Origin: Desmodesmus armatus
Lineage: Eukaryota > Chlorophyta > Chlorophyceae > Sphaeropleales > Scenedesmaceae
DNA length: 64,000 nucleotides
NCBI GenBank assembly: GCA_007449985.2
Contig: VIIQ02000284.1
Coordinates: 42,516 to 106,515 of the forward strand
Direction of reading: 5' to 3'
The notes beneath the pieces are model-generated. The model made no database searches and had not been told where the DNA came from. It was given only the letters and a program-made list of their open reading frames with translations. Shown here piece after piece: positions 34,057 through 44,942 of this stretch; the stretch's first letter is position 1, and every line of letters starts with the position of its first letter. A program made the translations under genes and the position numbers.

Positions 34057-35520
34057 ATACAGTAACTATCACATGAGGCGGTGCCTGCCGTAGTACGGGC
34101 TCTTCAGGGAAAATGCAAACAGGCATGAGAGCCCAATTTGATGCGCAAGCAATGAGCCAGAGCTGCTGATGAAAGCGTGCTTGCTGCAACCTCCGCTGGA
34201 AAGCAGCTCTTGGTCACCTTTCTTGCCGTAGGGGTTCGACATCAGAATGTCGAAGAAGCAGACCCTTCTCCAGAGGTGTGTGTTTGCGTCACCCTGTGGG
34301 TCATGAGTGATTGCGCAAGGCGAACATGACATCAGCTTCGAAAGAGAAGGGTACAGGAGAGTACTACTGTCACTAAAGCTGTAGCTACGGGCGTGGATGG
34401 GAGGCAGTTCACAGCAAAGGAGCACAGGGTCAGCCCTGTGGACCGCAGCTGCAGAGCTCCAGAACTGCTGCTGTGTCGCAAGCTATTGGCCCCCTCCCTT
34501 ATCATGGCACCCGCTGTTCACACACTGGTGTACTGCTGCCGCTGCTACAGATGCAGTACACAACATGCTGGAGTGCATGCCTTGAAAGTGGTTGAACTGC
34601 TGCATGCTGACCGACCCAACCCCTCACAAACCAACCTTGGAGCCAGTCTTTGGGTAGCCATCCTGCATTTCAAACGTTTCACGGCAGCAGGAAGGGGTTG
34701 GGTCAGGGCACGTGCCCACATGTATGTGTACACCTCTGAGGTACCATACGCATATGCTGACAGCAGTACACCATCCACCATCTCATGACAGCAGCATCCG
34801 TCCCATGACAGGAGCGTCCGCATTGTGCTCATCGCTCAGCGATGATCGCTGTGACAGTGAGGCAGTAAACTCTGCTTAGTAGCTAGCAGCGACTCGCCTG
34901 GGGAAAGGCTTGACAGTTTGCCAGTAGGATCAGCAGGCCCGCCAGGGCACATAGAGGTTTGCAACACATCGTCTTACTTGGGTGTGATGTCGATCAAACG
35001 GGATAACAGGTCATGCTGGCTGCACTTTCGTTCCAGCGCTTTTGGTCTTCCGTTTTCCCCAGGATCCTTTGAACTTTGCTTGGTGCACAGCATAGACCTC
35101 TATCAGGTGTGTAGCCAGCTCACGAATGGTTCGTCCGTGTACGAAAAACGTTTCTTACTGACATATCTCGCTGCCGGTCCTGCGTCACTTTGGCAGCTTT
35201 TCAATGCACAATGATAGGTGCGTCACAGTACAGTTCCAATCTATCTTCTGTGTATCTGGCTGTTGTTATTCTTTTTATCTCAGGGCGTTACATATATTTT
35301 CGATCTGCAGTCCAACCGTGACTACTGCCAGCCTTGAAGTGCACCCCTTGTACAAGGGGTGCACCTTCACATGCGCCTTTCTGCTGCTGTTGCCTGTTGT
35401 GACAAGCGAATGCTGCGCTTACTGTTCAGGTCGTTCTGCCTCCTGACCAGCATACCACCACTCCTTGGATCAGCCACAGCGGCTGCAGCATGCGCACACA
35501 CCACAGCCACTATGCTGGTT
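34057..35520. repeat. Sushi-locus 5' region, copy B
   Basis: Direct-orientation homologue of 23131-24870, without the MITE. It begins ATACAGTAACTATC at the composite-element boundary. A perfect 14-bp palindromic pair (CACCCCTTGTAC/GTACAAGGGGTG) near 35342-35365 is specific to this copy. Confidence 0.75.
34070..34425 (-). CDS. Conserved exon(s) upstream of the sushi modules, locus B
   Basis: This is the counterpart of 23150-23545. It keeps LLCCELPPIHARSYSFSDSS, THLWRRVCFFD, SNPYGKKGDQELLSS and AFSLKSPYY in an open frame of about 118 codons. The stretch after LLYPS is frameshifted relative to copy A, so one copy carries an indel. The likely role is the N-terminal region of the sushi protein. 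The 3.7 kb element lies between it and module B1. Confidence 0.4.
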
Positions 35521-35539
35521 TTTGTGCGACACTGGATTC

Positions 35540-35830
35540 TACTGCAAGTCTGTATCGATACGGGCTATCAATACTGCCGCACTTTGGCAAAGAAAGCGTC
35601 AAAGCCAGGATCAATTGCTGGCAAGCCGGCTTGTCGTTACAAAGCCAGGGTCAAGCTGTCTGCAGACAGCTGTCCTCCGCCTCTCTCAAAGGTGTGTTCG
35701 TACACAGTCAAGCCACTCATGTGCGCACTCAAACTGCAAGCCAGATGAATTCCAGTGATGCCCTCACATGCTGCTCATGACCAAGCTCAAGACCACAGGA
35801 CGTGCACACATGGAGGCCCAAAAACTAGGC
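35540..35830 (+). repeat. Formin-flank repeat, copy upstream of the formin
   Basis: It shares GCTGTCCTCC, GTACACAGTCAAGCCACTCATG, CAAACTGCAAGCCAGA and GTGCACACATGGAGGCCC with 4448-4614, and with 45230-45500 in inverse orientation. The intact formin is therefore bracketed by inverted copies of this segment. Confidence 0.65.
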
Positions 35831-36020
35831 TCAGCCTGAGGCTGGTGGCCACCCCTCCCGAGGCTGGTGCGCACTCCCCTGGTGCCCAGTCAGGGCAGCA
35901 ACCTGTCTCAATGTGTTGCTCATTGCAAGTGCAAGATTGCTGATGACGTATGCAGCTTTGGGTTGGAAGGCGCGCGTCTGGGCTGTCACTGTTACAGGAC
36001 TGTTACTGCAGAGTTTTGAA

Positions 36021-36425
36021 CAGGGGTGTACCGTTTCACGATTTCTGAAATTTCACCTTTGAAATTTCAATGAAAATTTCATGAAAATTTCACACCCCAA
36101 AACCCCTTTGGTTTCTGTGAAATGTTGAAGAGGGTGGCCTGCCAGTGCTGAGGCAGTGCTGCAGCAGCTGATGCATGCCCTAGCAGGGCCTGAAACTACT
36201 GTTGACACTGTCCCATTACTATAGAGGCCCTCCCAACCAATACAGCCCGCTGCCAGCCCTTGGTAGACATGGCTGCGGCCCTACCAGAAGTGATCTGCAG
36301 CTGCTGCTGCTGCCTGCCGCCTAGCGTTTCACCGTTTCACTTTCAGAGTGAAATTTTCATGAAATTTCAAATTTCACTGTAATTTCTTTCACGGACCCCC
36401 AAAACCATGAAATTGTACACCCCTG
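36021..36425. mobile_element. 405-bp hAT-type MITE
   Basis: It begins CAGGGGTGTACCGTTTCA and ends with the complement of CAGGGGTGTACAATTTCA. It is flanked by the perfect 8-bp direct repeat GTTTTGAA (36013-36020 and 36426-36433). CAGGG termini with 8-bp duplications are typical of hAT elements. Both subterminal regions carry many TGAAATTTCA-like palindromic motifs. It is too short to encode a transposase. Confidence 0.92.
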
Positions 36426-36653
36426 GTTTTGAACAGAGGAGTCCCACAAAGCAGTGTTAAGCACCTGCACTGCCAGGCGTGTGTGCAATGCCATTCTTCT
36501 GAAGTCAGTTTGGGTCTTTTTAGGTCTTTCTTAATCTCTTTTGGATAACGTGTTGTTGCAGCTGCTGTTGTGGCAGGTTCCGTGCATTCTGCCGTAGCTG
36601 TTGCGTCACAAGGCAATCGCACTGCTGCAATAGCGTTGTATGAGTTTCGTGAT

Positions 36654-38959
36654 ATGTCAGACACCGATGAAACAGCCTTCACAGATGCCATCCGGGAGCG
36701 CAGGCTGGCAAGACAGCAGAAGTCTGAACAGAGGCGTAAGGTTACCTATCAGCTGTTTGAGGAGTTTGATCAGTTTACCCAGAAGCGTTGGGCCACAGTG
36801 AAGCTGCTTGCGGACCATGGCTTCCTGGAGCAGAGCCAAAAGCTGGCAGCAGACGTGCAGATACTGCAAGACTGTTGCAATGCCAACAGAGCTCTCATGG
36901 GTGAGGCATGGGTGCCTGGGCAGCTGCTTTGCGCAAGTCAAAAGAATGGAGAGCAGTTGTGCAGACAAAGGCCACGCTAGTAGAAAATGGTCTAACCTGA
37001 CAGCAATTGTGTTATGTTAACAACTGCAACAGTCCCTGAGCAGCAGCACATGCTTGTGTTATGCATCCAGGTCTCCTGCAGCACTCACAAACACTAGAAT
37101 CACCTCAATGTGTATTGTTTGTGGTACTGCCTGCATGCAGACAAGTATGCAGCCCGGCATCAAGGCCAGCACCAGCAGCAGCCTGCAGGACCCCCAGCAA
37201 GCCTCCTGCAGGACAGCTCCAGCACAGCCCAGCCACCCAGCAGCACCTCAGCACAGCAGCAGCCAGCACGAGCAGCACCAAGGCCACCTCCCCCGCTGCC
37301 GCTGGGGCACAAGTTCTCACAGCCAGTCAAGGGCCCAGCACCTCTCCCAGGGGGTGCAAGGCTGGTAGCGCAGCCAAGCCCAGCACCAAGTGCAGGAGGG
37401 GTCCAGCACGGATGGGCACCAAGCCGCCCCCACCTCCTCCTGGGCCCCCACCCCCTCACCACGGTGGCACCAGTGCGCCTGCAGCACCTGGCAGCAGCAG
37501 CAGGAGGGGGCCGGCACCTCCCCCACCCCCTCCAGGACCCCCACCCCCTCACCCCCCTGGTGTACAGCAGCAGCGGCCGGCAAGCAGCAGCAAACAGCAG
37601 CAGCAGCCTGGGGGTGGTCCTCGGCCACCACAGCCCCCTCCTCCCTTGCCTCCAGGACCCATCTCTACTATTCAACCATCCTGCAGCCCCCGCATGGGCC
37701 CCAGCAGCAGTCCAGCACAGGGAGGTACCCCCTGCAGGAGCCCCCCTCCTCCACCCCCACTGCCCCCAGGCGGGCTGCTCAAGACCCCCTTGCGGCCCAA
37801 AACCGCACCAGGCGCATGCAGCAGCAGCACTCGCAGCCCGGGTCCTCCTCCGCAGCAGCAGCAGCAGCAGGACACCCCAAACAGGGCCTCAACGCTCTTG
37901 CAGCGGCAGCAGCAGCAGCGGGTGCACGCCGGGCGCTGCAGGACTCTGCCGAGACAGAGCCCAGCACACCCAAGAGTGGCGGCCTGTTGTCACCCCTGCA
38001 CAGCAGTATCGTGTCGCCACGCAGCGCGGAGGGAGGTGCAGCAGCAGCAGCCGGTGGCAGCAGCTGCAGCAAGCTGAAGCGTCTGCATGTGGACCCGGTG
38101 CCCAAGCACCGCATGACGAACGGCTCTTTTTGGAGGCAGACGGGGGACGTGGTGCGGCCGTTTCAGGGTGAGCAGGATTGGCCAAGGAGTCGCTTGTCGA
38201 ACCTTTGAACAACAAAATGGCTTCACTTGTATCCCAGTCAGGGCACACCGTGCCATGGCGCAGTACGCAATTCTTTCATCCTGCTCTCACATGCACACTT
38301 TGGCAAAAGGCGGCATTTGTTTGAGCAGACGTGGTGCGAAGCAGCCTGGGGCGGGGTGCATCTGAGAGGGAATTGGTAAAGTGTGCAGTCAAGCTCAGGG
38401 TTGGTTGCGCCACCGCACATGTCGTGCTGGCCTGCCTGCCTGTCCTGCCTATCTGCCCGTCTGCCCGCCCACTTGCCTGCCTGCCTGCTCGCCACCCGCT
38501 CACTCACTTGCGCATGTTCCCCCTTTGTTACTCAACTCGAGTGCTGGTCCTGTCTGCCCGCCCGCCTGCATCTGCCTGTGCAGCTGAGTTTGAGTTTGCA
38601 CTCAGGAGCATGTTCAGCAGCACACCAGCCAGTGGGCGCCGCGCAGCCGACGGCAGCGGCGCTGGCCCTGCCTCTGATGCGGACGATGCTGCTGGTCGCG
38701 TGATCAAGGTCATAACAGACAAGCGTGCGCTGCAGGTGGGCGTGGGTGCACAACACATGGACTGCCACATGATCACGTTTGTGTTGTCGGGCTTGTCTGC
38801 CACGCATGTCGGTATTGTGAGGGGTTCAGACACTATGTGCTACGCAGCAGCATACATGCAGTGTTGTGTGCATGGGGTGGTGTGGCAGAGCATAGACCTC
38901 TCAGTTTTTGCATAGGGCGCCTCCCAATTCTCGAACCTGTCTGTCAATGGCTGGTGCGT

Positions 38960-39039
<80 letters not shown>

Positions 39040-42000
39040 CTTCTGCTGCTGCACCCCTCGCAGGTTGAGGTGTGCATCAAGCGGCTGCGTATGGATGCCC
39101 TGCAGCTGGCTGCAACACTCAACAGGATTGACACAGACAAACTCAAGGTGAGTCTGTCAGGAGCACAGAGGGAGTGTTTGTATTCATGCATGCTCACTAG
39201 CATCCGTCCTACTAGGTTGAACCAGGGAAAACCACGCTGGGGTGCAGCTGTGTTGGTCGGAGCAGGTGAACAGCTTTGCTTTGGCACAGAAACGTGCTTG
39301 AAATCTAGTCAATAATTAAAGCGCATGAATACAACAACATTGGGCCCTGGTTTGAATCCAGGACTCCATTGCTGGCCCCCAGGACAAAGGAGGCACACTG
39401 CACACGTGCTTCAAGGGGCCTGGGCACTGATGAAGGGTTCAGGGCTTGAGATTTAGAGCCTACCGCTACACCCTTGGCAGCGAATTTTCAATCCTTCCTG
39501 CCATGCAGGGCTGCAGGAAAGCACATGCCGAACCCCAGACATGTCCTTGACAGTTACTGTCACTGGACCCTGACAGCCTTTCCGCCCGTTGTGCTGTTGC
39601 TCCTGTGTGCTGTTGTTGCTCCCTGCAGCAAGACGACCTGCCACAGATCCGCAGCATGCTACCCAAGCCTGATGAGCTCAGCCAAATTGCTACCGCCAAG
39701 ACCAAAGCCCTCAAGGAGCACGCAGCCAAGCAGGCCGCCATTGCTGCCACAGCAGCCGCCGCCGGCAGCAGTGGCAAGCGTGAGCGCGGCAGCACCCGCG
39801 GCAGCAGCGACAGCCTGGGGAGCGGGTTGAGCGAGGGGTCTGGTGGTGGTGCTGCTGCTGCTGCTGCTGCACCGCGGCTGGGTGTGGTTGAGGCTGCGTT
39901 TGAGGCGCTGGGGGGTGTGAAGATGCTGATGGCCAAGATGAGGGCCTGCGAGTTCAGGTGAGGGGCCACATGGGCGGAGGGCGGGGGTGCAATCGCGGTG
40001 GTTTGTGTGGGTGGAGGTGGGGGGTTGGGGGCTTTCGGAAGGGGGTGGGGGAGGTGTGAAGATGCTGATGGCGAGATGAGGGCTTGCGAATCCAAGTGAG
40101 TGGTCACATGCGCATAGTACCGGGCGGAGTTCGGGGGGGGGGGGGGGTGTTGTTGCGTGCCACAGCAAGAGGCTGGGTCTGAGTTGCACAGCCAACAGTC
40201 ACTTGTAGCCAGGTTGCAGACGCTGATGGCCTAGGATGCAAGCCTGCGAGTTTGAGTGATTGGAGGCACGTGTACAGATCGAGTGATTGGAGGCACGTGG
40301 ACAGGCCCCCCCCCTCCCCCCGGGGTCAGAGTTCCAGAGAGCCCCGCCCCCCATCACAAGTTTAGAGAGCCCCCCTCCTTCTGACCAGCTTGCCAGAGCC
40401 CCCCCCCCCCCCCCCCGCATGCATGTGTACTTCCAACCGCTATCTCCACCCTCAGCTCCACCCCCTCGCTAAGCCCCCTCCTGTCTCCCCCCCACCCCCA
40501 GGTACGCATTGAGGACACGAGTGGACGACTTTGTATCAGATCTGTCCTCTTGCCTGGCGTCCTTCTACCACACGTCAACACTACTCGCCTCTTAGTGATG
40601 CACAGCACCCAATGACTGTACGGTCCTACCACATGCACATGTACCCCCCCCCCTCCCCCTCCCCCTCTTCACCCCCCCCCCCCTCCCCACCCCGCTGTCT
40701 CACCCCTTTGCAGGTACGACATCGAGGCTGTCACCACCCAAGTGGACGACTTTGTGTCAGACCTGTCCTCCTGCCTGGAGTCCTTCCGTACCTGTGGCCA
40801 GCTGCAGTACCTGCTGGCCTTTGTGAGGGATGTGGCCAACACCATGAACGCATCAGCGGTGGCTGGGGCTGCAGTGGAGGGATTGAAGCTGGAAAGCCTC
40901 AACCGCCTGCAGGTGTGTACATTGTATCAATGAGGGCACACTGATGGGTTTGGGTTGGTTGGTGTGTGGGGGAGGGCATAGACTTGGGTGGGGCTGTGTG
41001 TGTGTGTGTGTGTTTGGGGGGGGGGGGGCTGGCTTCCTTGCGGGATGTGGCCAACACCATGAACGCGTCAGCGGTGGCTGGGGTTGCAGTGGAGGGACTG
41101 AAGCTGGAGAGCCTCAACCGCCTGCAGGTGTGTGGGGTGGGGTTGCACATGAATTACATGGATGTATGGTTGTTGAGGGCAGGCCATCCAATCGGTTGGG
41201 AATGGCACACGGGGGGGGGGGGGGGGGGGGGTCGCTGAGTCTTTGATACGTATCATACGTATACGCCCTCAACCTGGGCATTACATTGCTGTTTGTTTAC
41301 TGCGCATGCATGTTCATGCTCCATGCACTCCACCCGCATGGTTAGTGCCACAGACCTTGACCTGCCCCCCCCCCCCTTCCTCCTTGTCAATGACAAATGC
41401 AACGCTTCTTGTTTGAAGCGCGCACACAGAACACATCTGCAGTAGCTGCATGCACGACCCACCTGCACCTGCTGCTGCTGCTGCTAATTTGTCGTTTTTT
41501 TATGCCGCATGCACTCGACGCGCATGGTGGGTGCCACTGACCTCAATCTGTTGCACTCCATCGTGTCCCACCAGAGAAATCACAGACACCCCCCCCCCCC
41601 CACACACACACACACACACACAGACTGTGATGCTTAGCACCATCTCAAGCTCAACCTCAAGCTGCTGATGCTGCTGCTGCCTGCCTGCTGCTTTCGCTGC
41701 CTCACTGTTCGTGCCCACTGCAGTCGACGCGCATGGTGGGTGCCACTGACCTCAACCTGCTGCACTACATTGTGGCCCACCTCACCAAGGCCATGCCCTG
41801 GGTGCTGGAAGGACTGGACACAGAGCGGGAGGCATTCAAGGCAGTCACAAAGCGCGGCACCTTTGACACAGGTTGGCTGGTTCGATAGTCAGCCAAGGCT
41901 TGGGGAACAACAGGGGGAGGGTTTTAGATTACTGCGTTAGCCTGGAGGGTGCATGTGCACCTACACTGGAACGACTGTACAAGGATGGGCACAACACTGA

Positions 42001-42459
42001 CGTTGGCACACATACGGTGTGTGTAGGGGGAGGGGGTAGCCACCATGCTGGTAATCAGGCAGTATCAGGCTCAATCCTCACATTCTAGGATCCTGTTGTC
42101 TTGTGGAACTTGGATGATGCAGCGTGGGCAATACTGTGGCATGAATATGCTTGGGACTGCAAACAGAAGCACTTTTTTGTGATTTTTGTAACCGCCTGCC
42201 CTGCTACACTTGTCCGCCCCCTCGTACTGCAGTGCTGACGCGTATGCGTGGGTTGCGTGACATGCACAAGCGCATCAGTGCAGACCTCAAGAAGGCAGAG
42301 GAGCACCACAAGCACCACAAGCACAGCTCACCAGCGGGACAGCAGCAGTCTCACGCAGCAGCAAGCAGCAGCAGCAGCAGCCCCCCAGCTGCTGGTGATG
42401 TGGCAGCAGGCATCGGCAGCAGCACGCCGGCAGCAAAGGGTGCAGTGAGTAGTCCCAAT

Positions 42460-42494
<35 letters not shown>

Positions 42495-44942
42495 GGCGGC
42501 TGATGCTGACGATGCTGAGCAGGTGGTGTACATTGAGCGGCTGACGGCATTGCTGGCCAGCAGCGGCGCCACGATCGAGCGCATTCAGGTGAGCACGGAA
42601 GGATGTGGGACTGGGTGCACCTGTGAAGTTGGAATGAAGTCTACTGCATGAATCTCCCGTACGGGCTCTGAAACAGCGGTACTGGTGTGTGCTATGCTGC
42701 ACTGTGCGATATATGTCTTGTTTCCCTGTACATTGATGTACTGTGTTTCCTGTGGTGTGTTGTACTTTACTGTAGTCTGCCGTATCGTACGGTGGTGTAC
42801 CTAATGTGATGTGCTGTGTCATGGTGGTAGTACCACCACCTTCCATGTCCACGTGTGGCCGGCCAAGAGCTTCCGTCCCATCTGTTATCCTGTGTGATGT
42901 CCCTGTTGAACTGCATTGTCCTGCAGGCCAAGATGGATGGCGTGAGTCCGCATCCAACTTTACTGTAATGTGGTCAGTCAACTGGCAGTAGTGATGTACT
43001 GCTTGATGTATCTGTTGTGCTGTTTGATGTACCTGTTGTCCTGCACCGTCCTGCAGGCCAAAATGGATGGCGTGATCCAGCAGTTCAAGTGGACTGCGGA
43101 GTTCTTCTGTGAGGACGTGAGTGGCCGCTGGAAGGAGCAGCCTGCAGCGTTCATCATGCACTTCCACGACCTGCTGGAGGCAATCGAGGCAGCAAAGAAA
43201 GACGGCGCCCGACTGGCAAAGGTGCGTGTTGTTGGTTTCACAGAGTGGGATGTTTGTGACAAGGTGTGTGGTGTGTTGTTGGGCGAGACGGGGGGGGGGG
43301 GGGGCATGTGGGTAAAACGTTTTCTGCAGCGTGCTCGCTGCGTCTGGAGGCAATAGAGGCAGCATCGAAGGACAGCGCCCGCCTGGCAAAGGTGAGTGTG
43401 GTGATGGAGAGGGAGAGGGCTCACCGGCCGCGTTCATCATGCACTTCCACGACCTGCTGGAGGCGATTGAGGAAGAAAAGAAAGACGGCGCCCAACTGGC
43501 ACAGGTGCGTGTTGCTGTTGTCGGGGAGGTGTGTGTGGGTGGGTGGGGGGGGGGGGGTAGGACAGCTCTTTTGCTCTCTGGGTCTGGAGGCGATAGAGGC
43601 CGCAAAGAAAGACAGTGCGCCCCTGACGAAAGGTGTGTGGGGGGTCTTCAAAGGAGGGGGGGGGTGTATATAATGAGTCGTGCGCTCCTGGGTGGCTTGG
43701 GCTTCACATTCCTTGTATTATGCGATGGAGCTGCTTGGCTGTAGCACTGTTGCGCAGCATCTCTGGATGTCTCAGTTTGCATCAGGCAACCAGAGTAAGA
43801 ACACCAACTTTCAGTCCGTACCCAACTATGGTTGCCTGGTGTGTGCTGCAGGTGAATGCGGTGCTTGGGCAGTTTGACGAGGAGAGGCAGCGGCGGGAGG
43901 AGGAGGAGGACGAGGCAGCAGCAGCCGCAGCAGCAGAGGCAGGGGAGGGGCAGTTCCTGCCGCTCGGGGACGATGATTACGAAGAGGGGCTGTACCATGA
44001 CAGCTTCTGCAACCAGTACGGACAATTCCAGCAACACCCGTTTGGAGATGGGGAGCAGCAGCATGAGGGGGTGTATGATGCGGATGAGGCCAGCAGCAGT
44101 GGTGAGGGCCGGCAGCAGCAGCAGCAGCAGCAGCGGCATGGCAGGGGGTGTGAGGAGCAGCACGAGCAGCTGTCGCGGCTCACGAGGACCAACAGCTGGG
44201 TCATTGGGGTGGCTCGCAGCCTGAACTTTGGAGGGTCATGTGGAGGGTCACACTCCGATGAGCAGGGGGAGAGGGAGGGGGCGCCACACTCCGAGGAAGA
44301 GGGGGAGGGGGTGGCGGTGCCACAAGGACAGGGGGGCGTCGGGTCGGAGGCAGGCAGCTGCTGCTGTGTGGGCACAGAGGAGGGGACAGCGCCGCTGACA
44401 TGTCAGGCTCTGCGCAGCAGCTGCAGCCCAACAGCAGCAGTGAAGACACATGCGGAGCGCAGCAGCTGCAGCTGCCAAGCAGCAGTGGAGATGCAGGTCA
44501 AGGGCTGCTGTTGCTGGCACCCGGGAGTGAGTCAGCCTTACCAGCAGCAGCAGCGCAGCGGGGAGGGACGGCCCATGAGCAGCAGGGGCAGCAGCAGCAG
44601 CCGGGTGACCTTACGTTGCCTGTGACGTTCTGGCACAACGACATGCTTGCAGGCATCTGGGGTTCCAGTCTCAGTGTGGTGTCTGGGGGGGATCAGGTGT
44701 CAGCACGCAGCAGCACCGGCAGTGGCTACAGCCCAGCTGGTGTGGCGCCTGCAAGTGTGCCAGCAGCAGCGGAAGCAAGTGCACCCCCTGCTGGGGGCTG
44801 TGTAGCCGCTGTAGCAAGGTTGCGGGAGGGGTGGGCAATATGGGTTCTCTTGTACGTTTCAGGGGCAGCAGTGGCAACAGCAGTGGCTACAGCAACGGTA
44901 GCAAGGTCGCTCCCAGGTGGTGGTGCTGAGCAGCAGCTGTAA
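36654..44942 (+). CDS. Formin (FH1-FH2 actin nucleator), ten exons
   Basis: Formins nucleate and elongate actin filaments; FH1 binds profilin-actin and FH2 forms the dimeric ring. Exons by splice sites: 36654-36900, about 37141-38167, 38584-38735, 39064-39147, 39629-39957, 40714-40912, 41724-41871, 42233-42588, 43057-43221, 43852-44942. From 38,1xx to 43221 all phases agree. FH1 has four proline runs (PPPPPPGPPPP type, 37421-37790). FH2 starts LKRLHVDPVPKHRM, where the usual LHWD Trp is Val, and continues through KRALQVEVCIKRLRM, LPQIRSMLPKPDEL, ANTMN (usually GNYLN), GLKLESLNRL, and DLNLLHYIVAHL. FH1 and FH2 are read in different frames, with a switch near 37800-37870 that needs an intron or an indel. 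The last exon shifts frame at a G-run (44382-44385) that is one base longer in both pseudogene copies. The N-terminal limit (ATG 36654) is tentative. Confidence 0.8.
38961..39050. repeat. (CTG/TTC)n microsatellite in formin intron 3
   Basis: About 90 bp of CTG triplets with a few CTT/TTC interruptions. It ends 14 bp before the exon 4 acceptor and may serve as the polypyrimidine region. The inverted copy does not include this intron. Confidence 0.85.
40053..40560 (+). repeat. Decayed copies of formin exons 5 and 6 inside intron 5
   Basis: The exon 5 end with its donor recurs at about 40053-40098 (GAAGATGCTGATGGC) and about 40213-40258. The exon 6 start recurs at about 40500-40560 (GACTTTGTATCAGATCTGTC). 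They diverge more than the real exons and contain stops or lost splice sites, so they are pseudo-exons. Confidence 0.7.
41032..41126 (+). repeat. Second copy of formin exon 6 3' part
   Basis: DVANTMNASAVAGVAVEGLKLESLNRLQ is repeated almost unchanged, with the same GTGTGTGG donor at 41127. Upstream there is a G-tract and no good CAG acceptor. If it were spliced in, the conserved FH2 segment would be duplicated. More likely it is a recent pseudo-exon. Confidence 0.75.
41517..41570 (+). repeat. Partial copy of formin exon 7 start
   Basis: CGACGCGCATGGTGGGTGCC and the following DLNLLH-like codons repeat the start of exon 7 (41724). The copy breaks off into CCACCAGAGAAATC and has no donor. Confidence 0.7.
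43334..43632 (+). repeat. Three tandem copies of formin exon 9 3' end
   Basis: LEAIEAA(S/K)KD(S/G)A(R/Q)LA(K/Q) followed by a GTG(A/C)G donor occurs near 43334-43391, 43433-43505 and 43585-43632, after the real exon 9 (ends 43221). Spacers are G-tracts. The arrangement parallels the six copies in the inverted duplicate, so the process began before the duplication or acted on both. Confidence 0.8.

Noticed and set aside
37160..38256. Minus-strand frames opposite the FH1 region
   Set aside because: Antisense of proline-rich and Gln/Ala-rich coding sequence; the plus strand has FH1 and the FH2 start with matching splice sites.
38901..39315. Poly-Leu or poly-Ser protein frames around 39.0 kb
   Set aside because: They are translations of the CTG microsatellite in formin intron 3.
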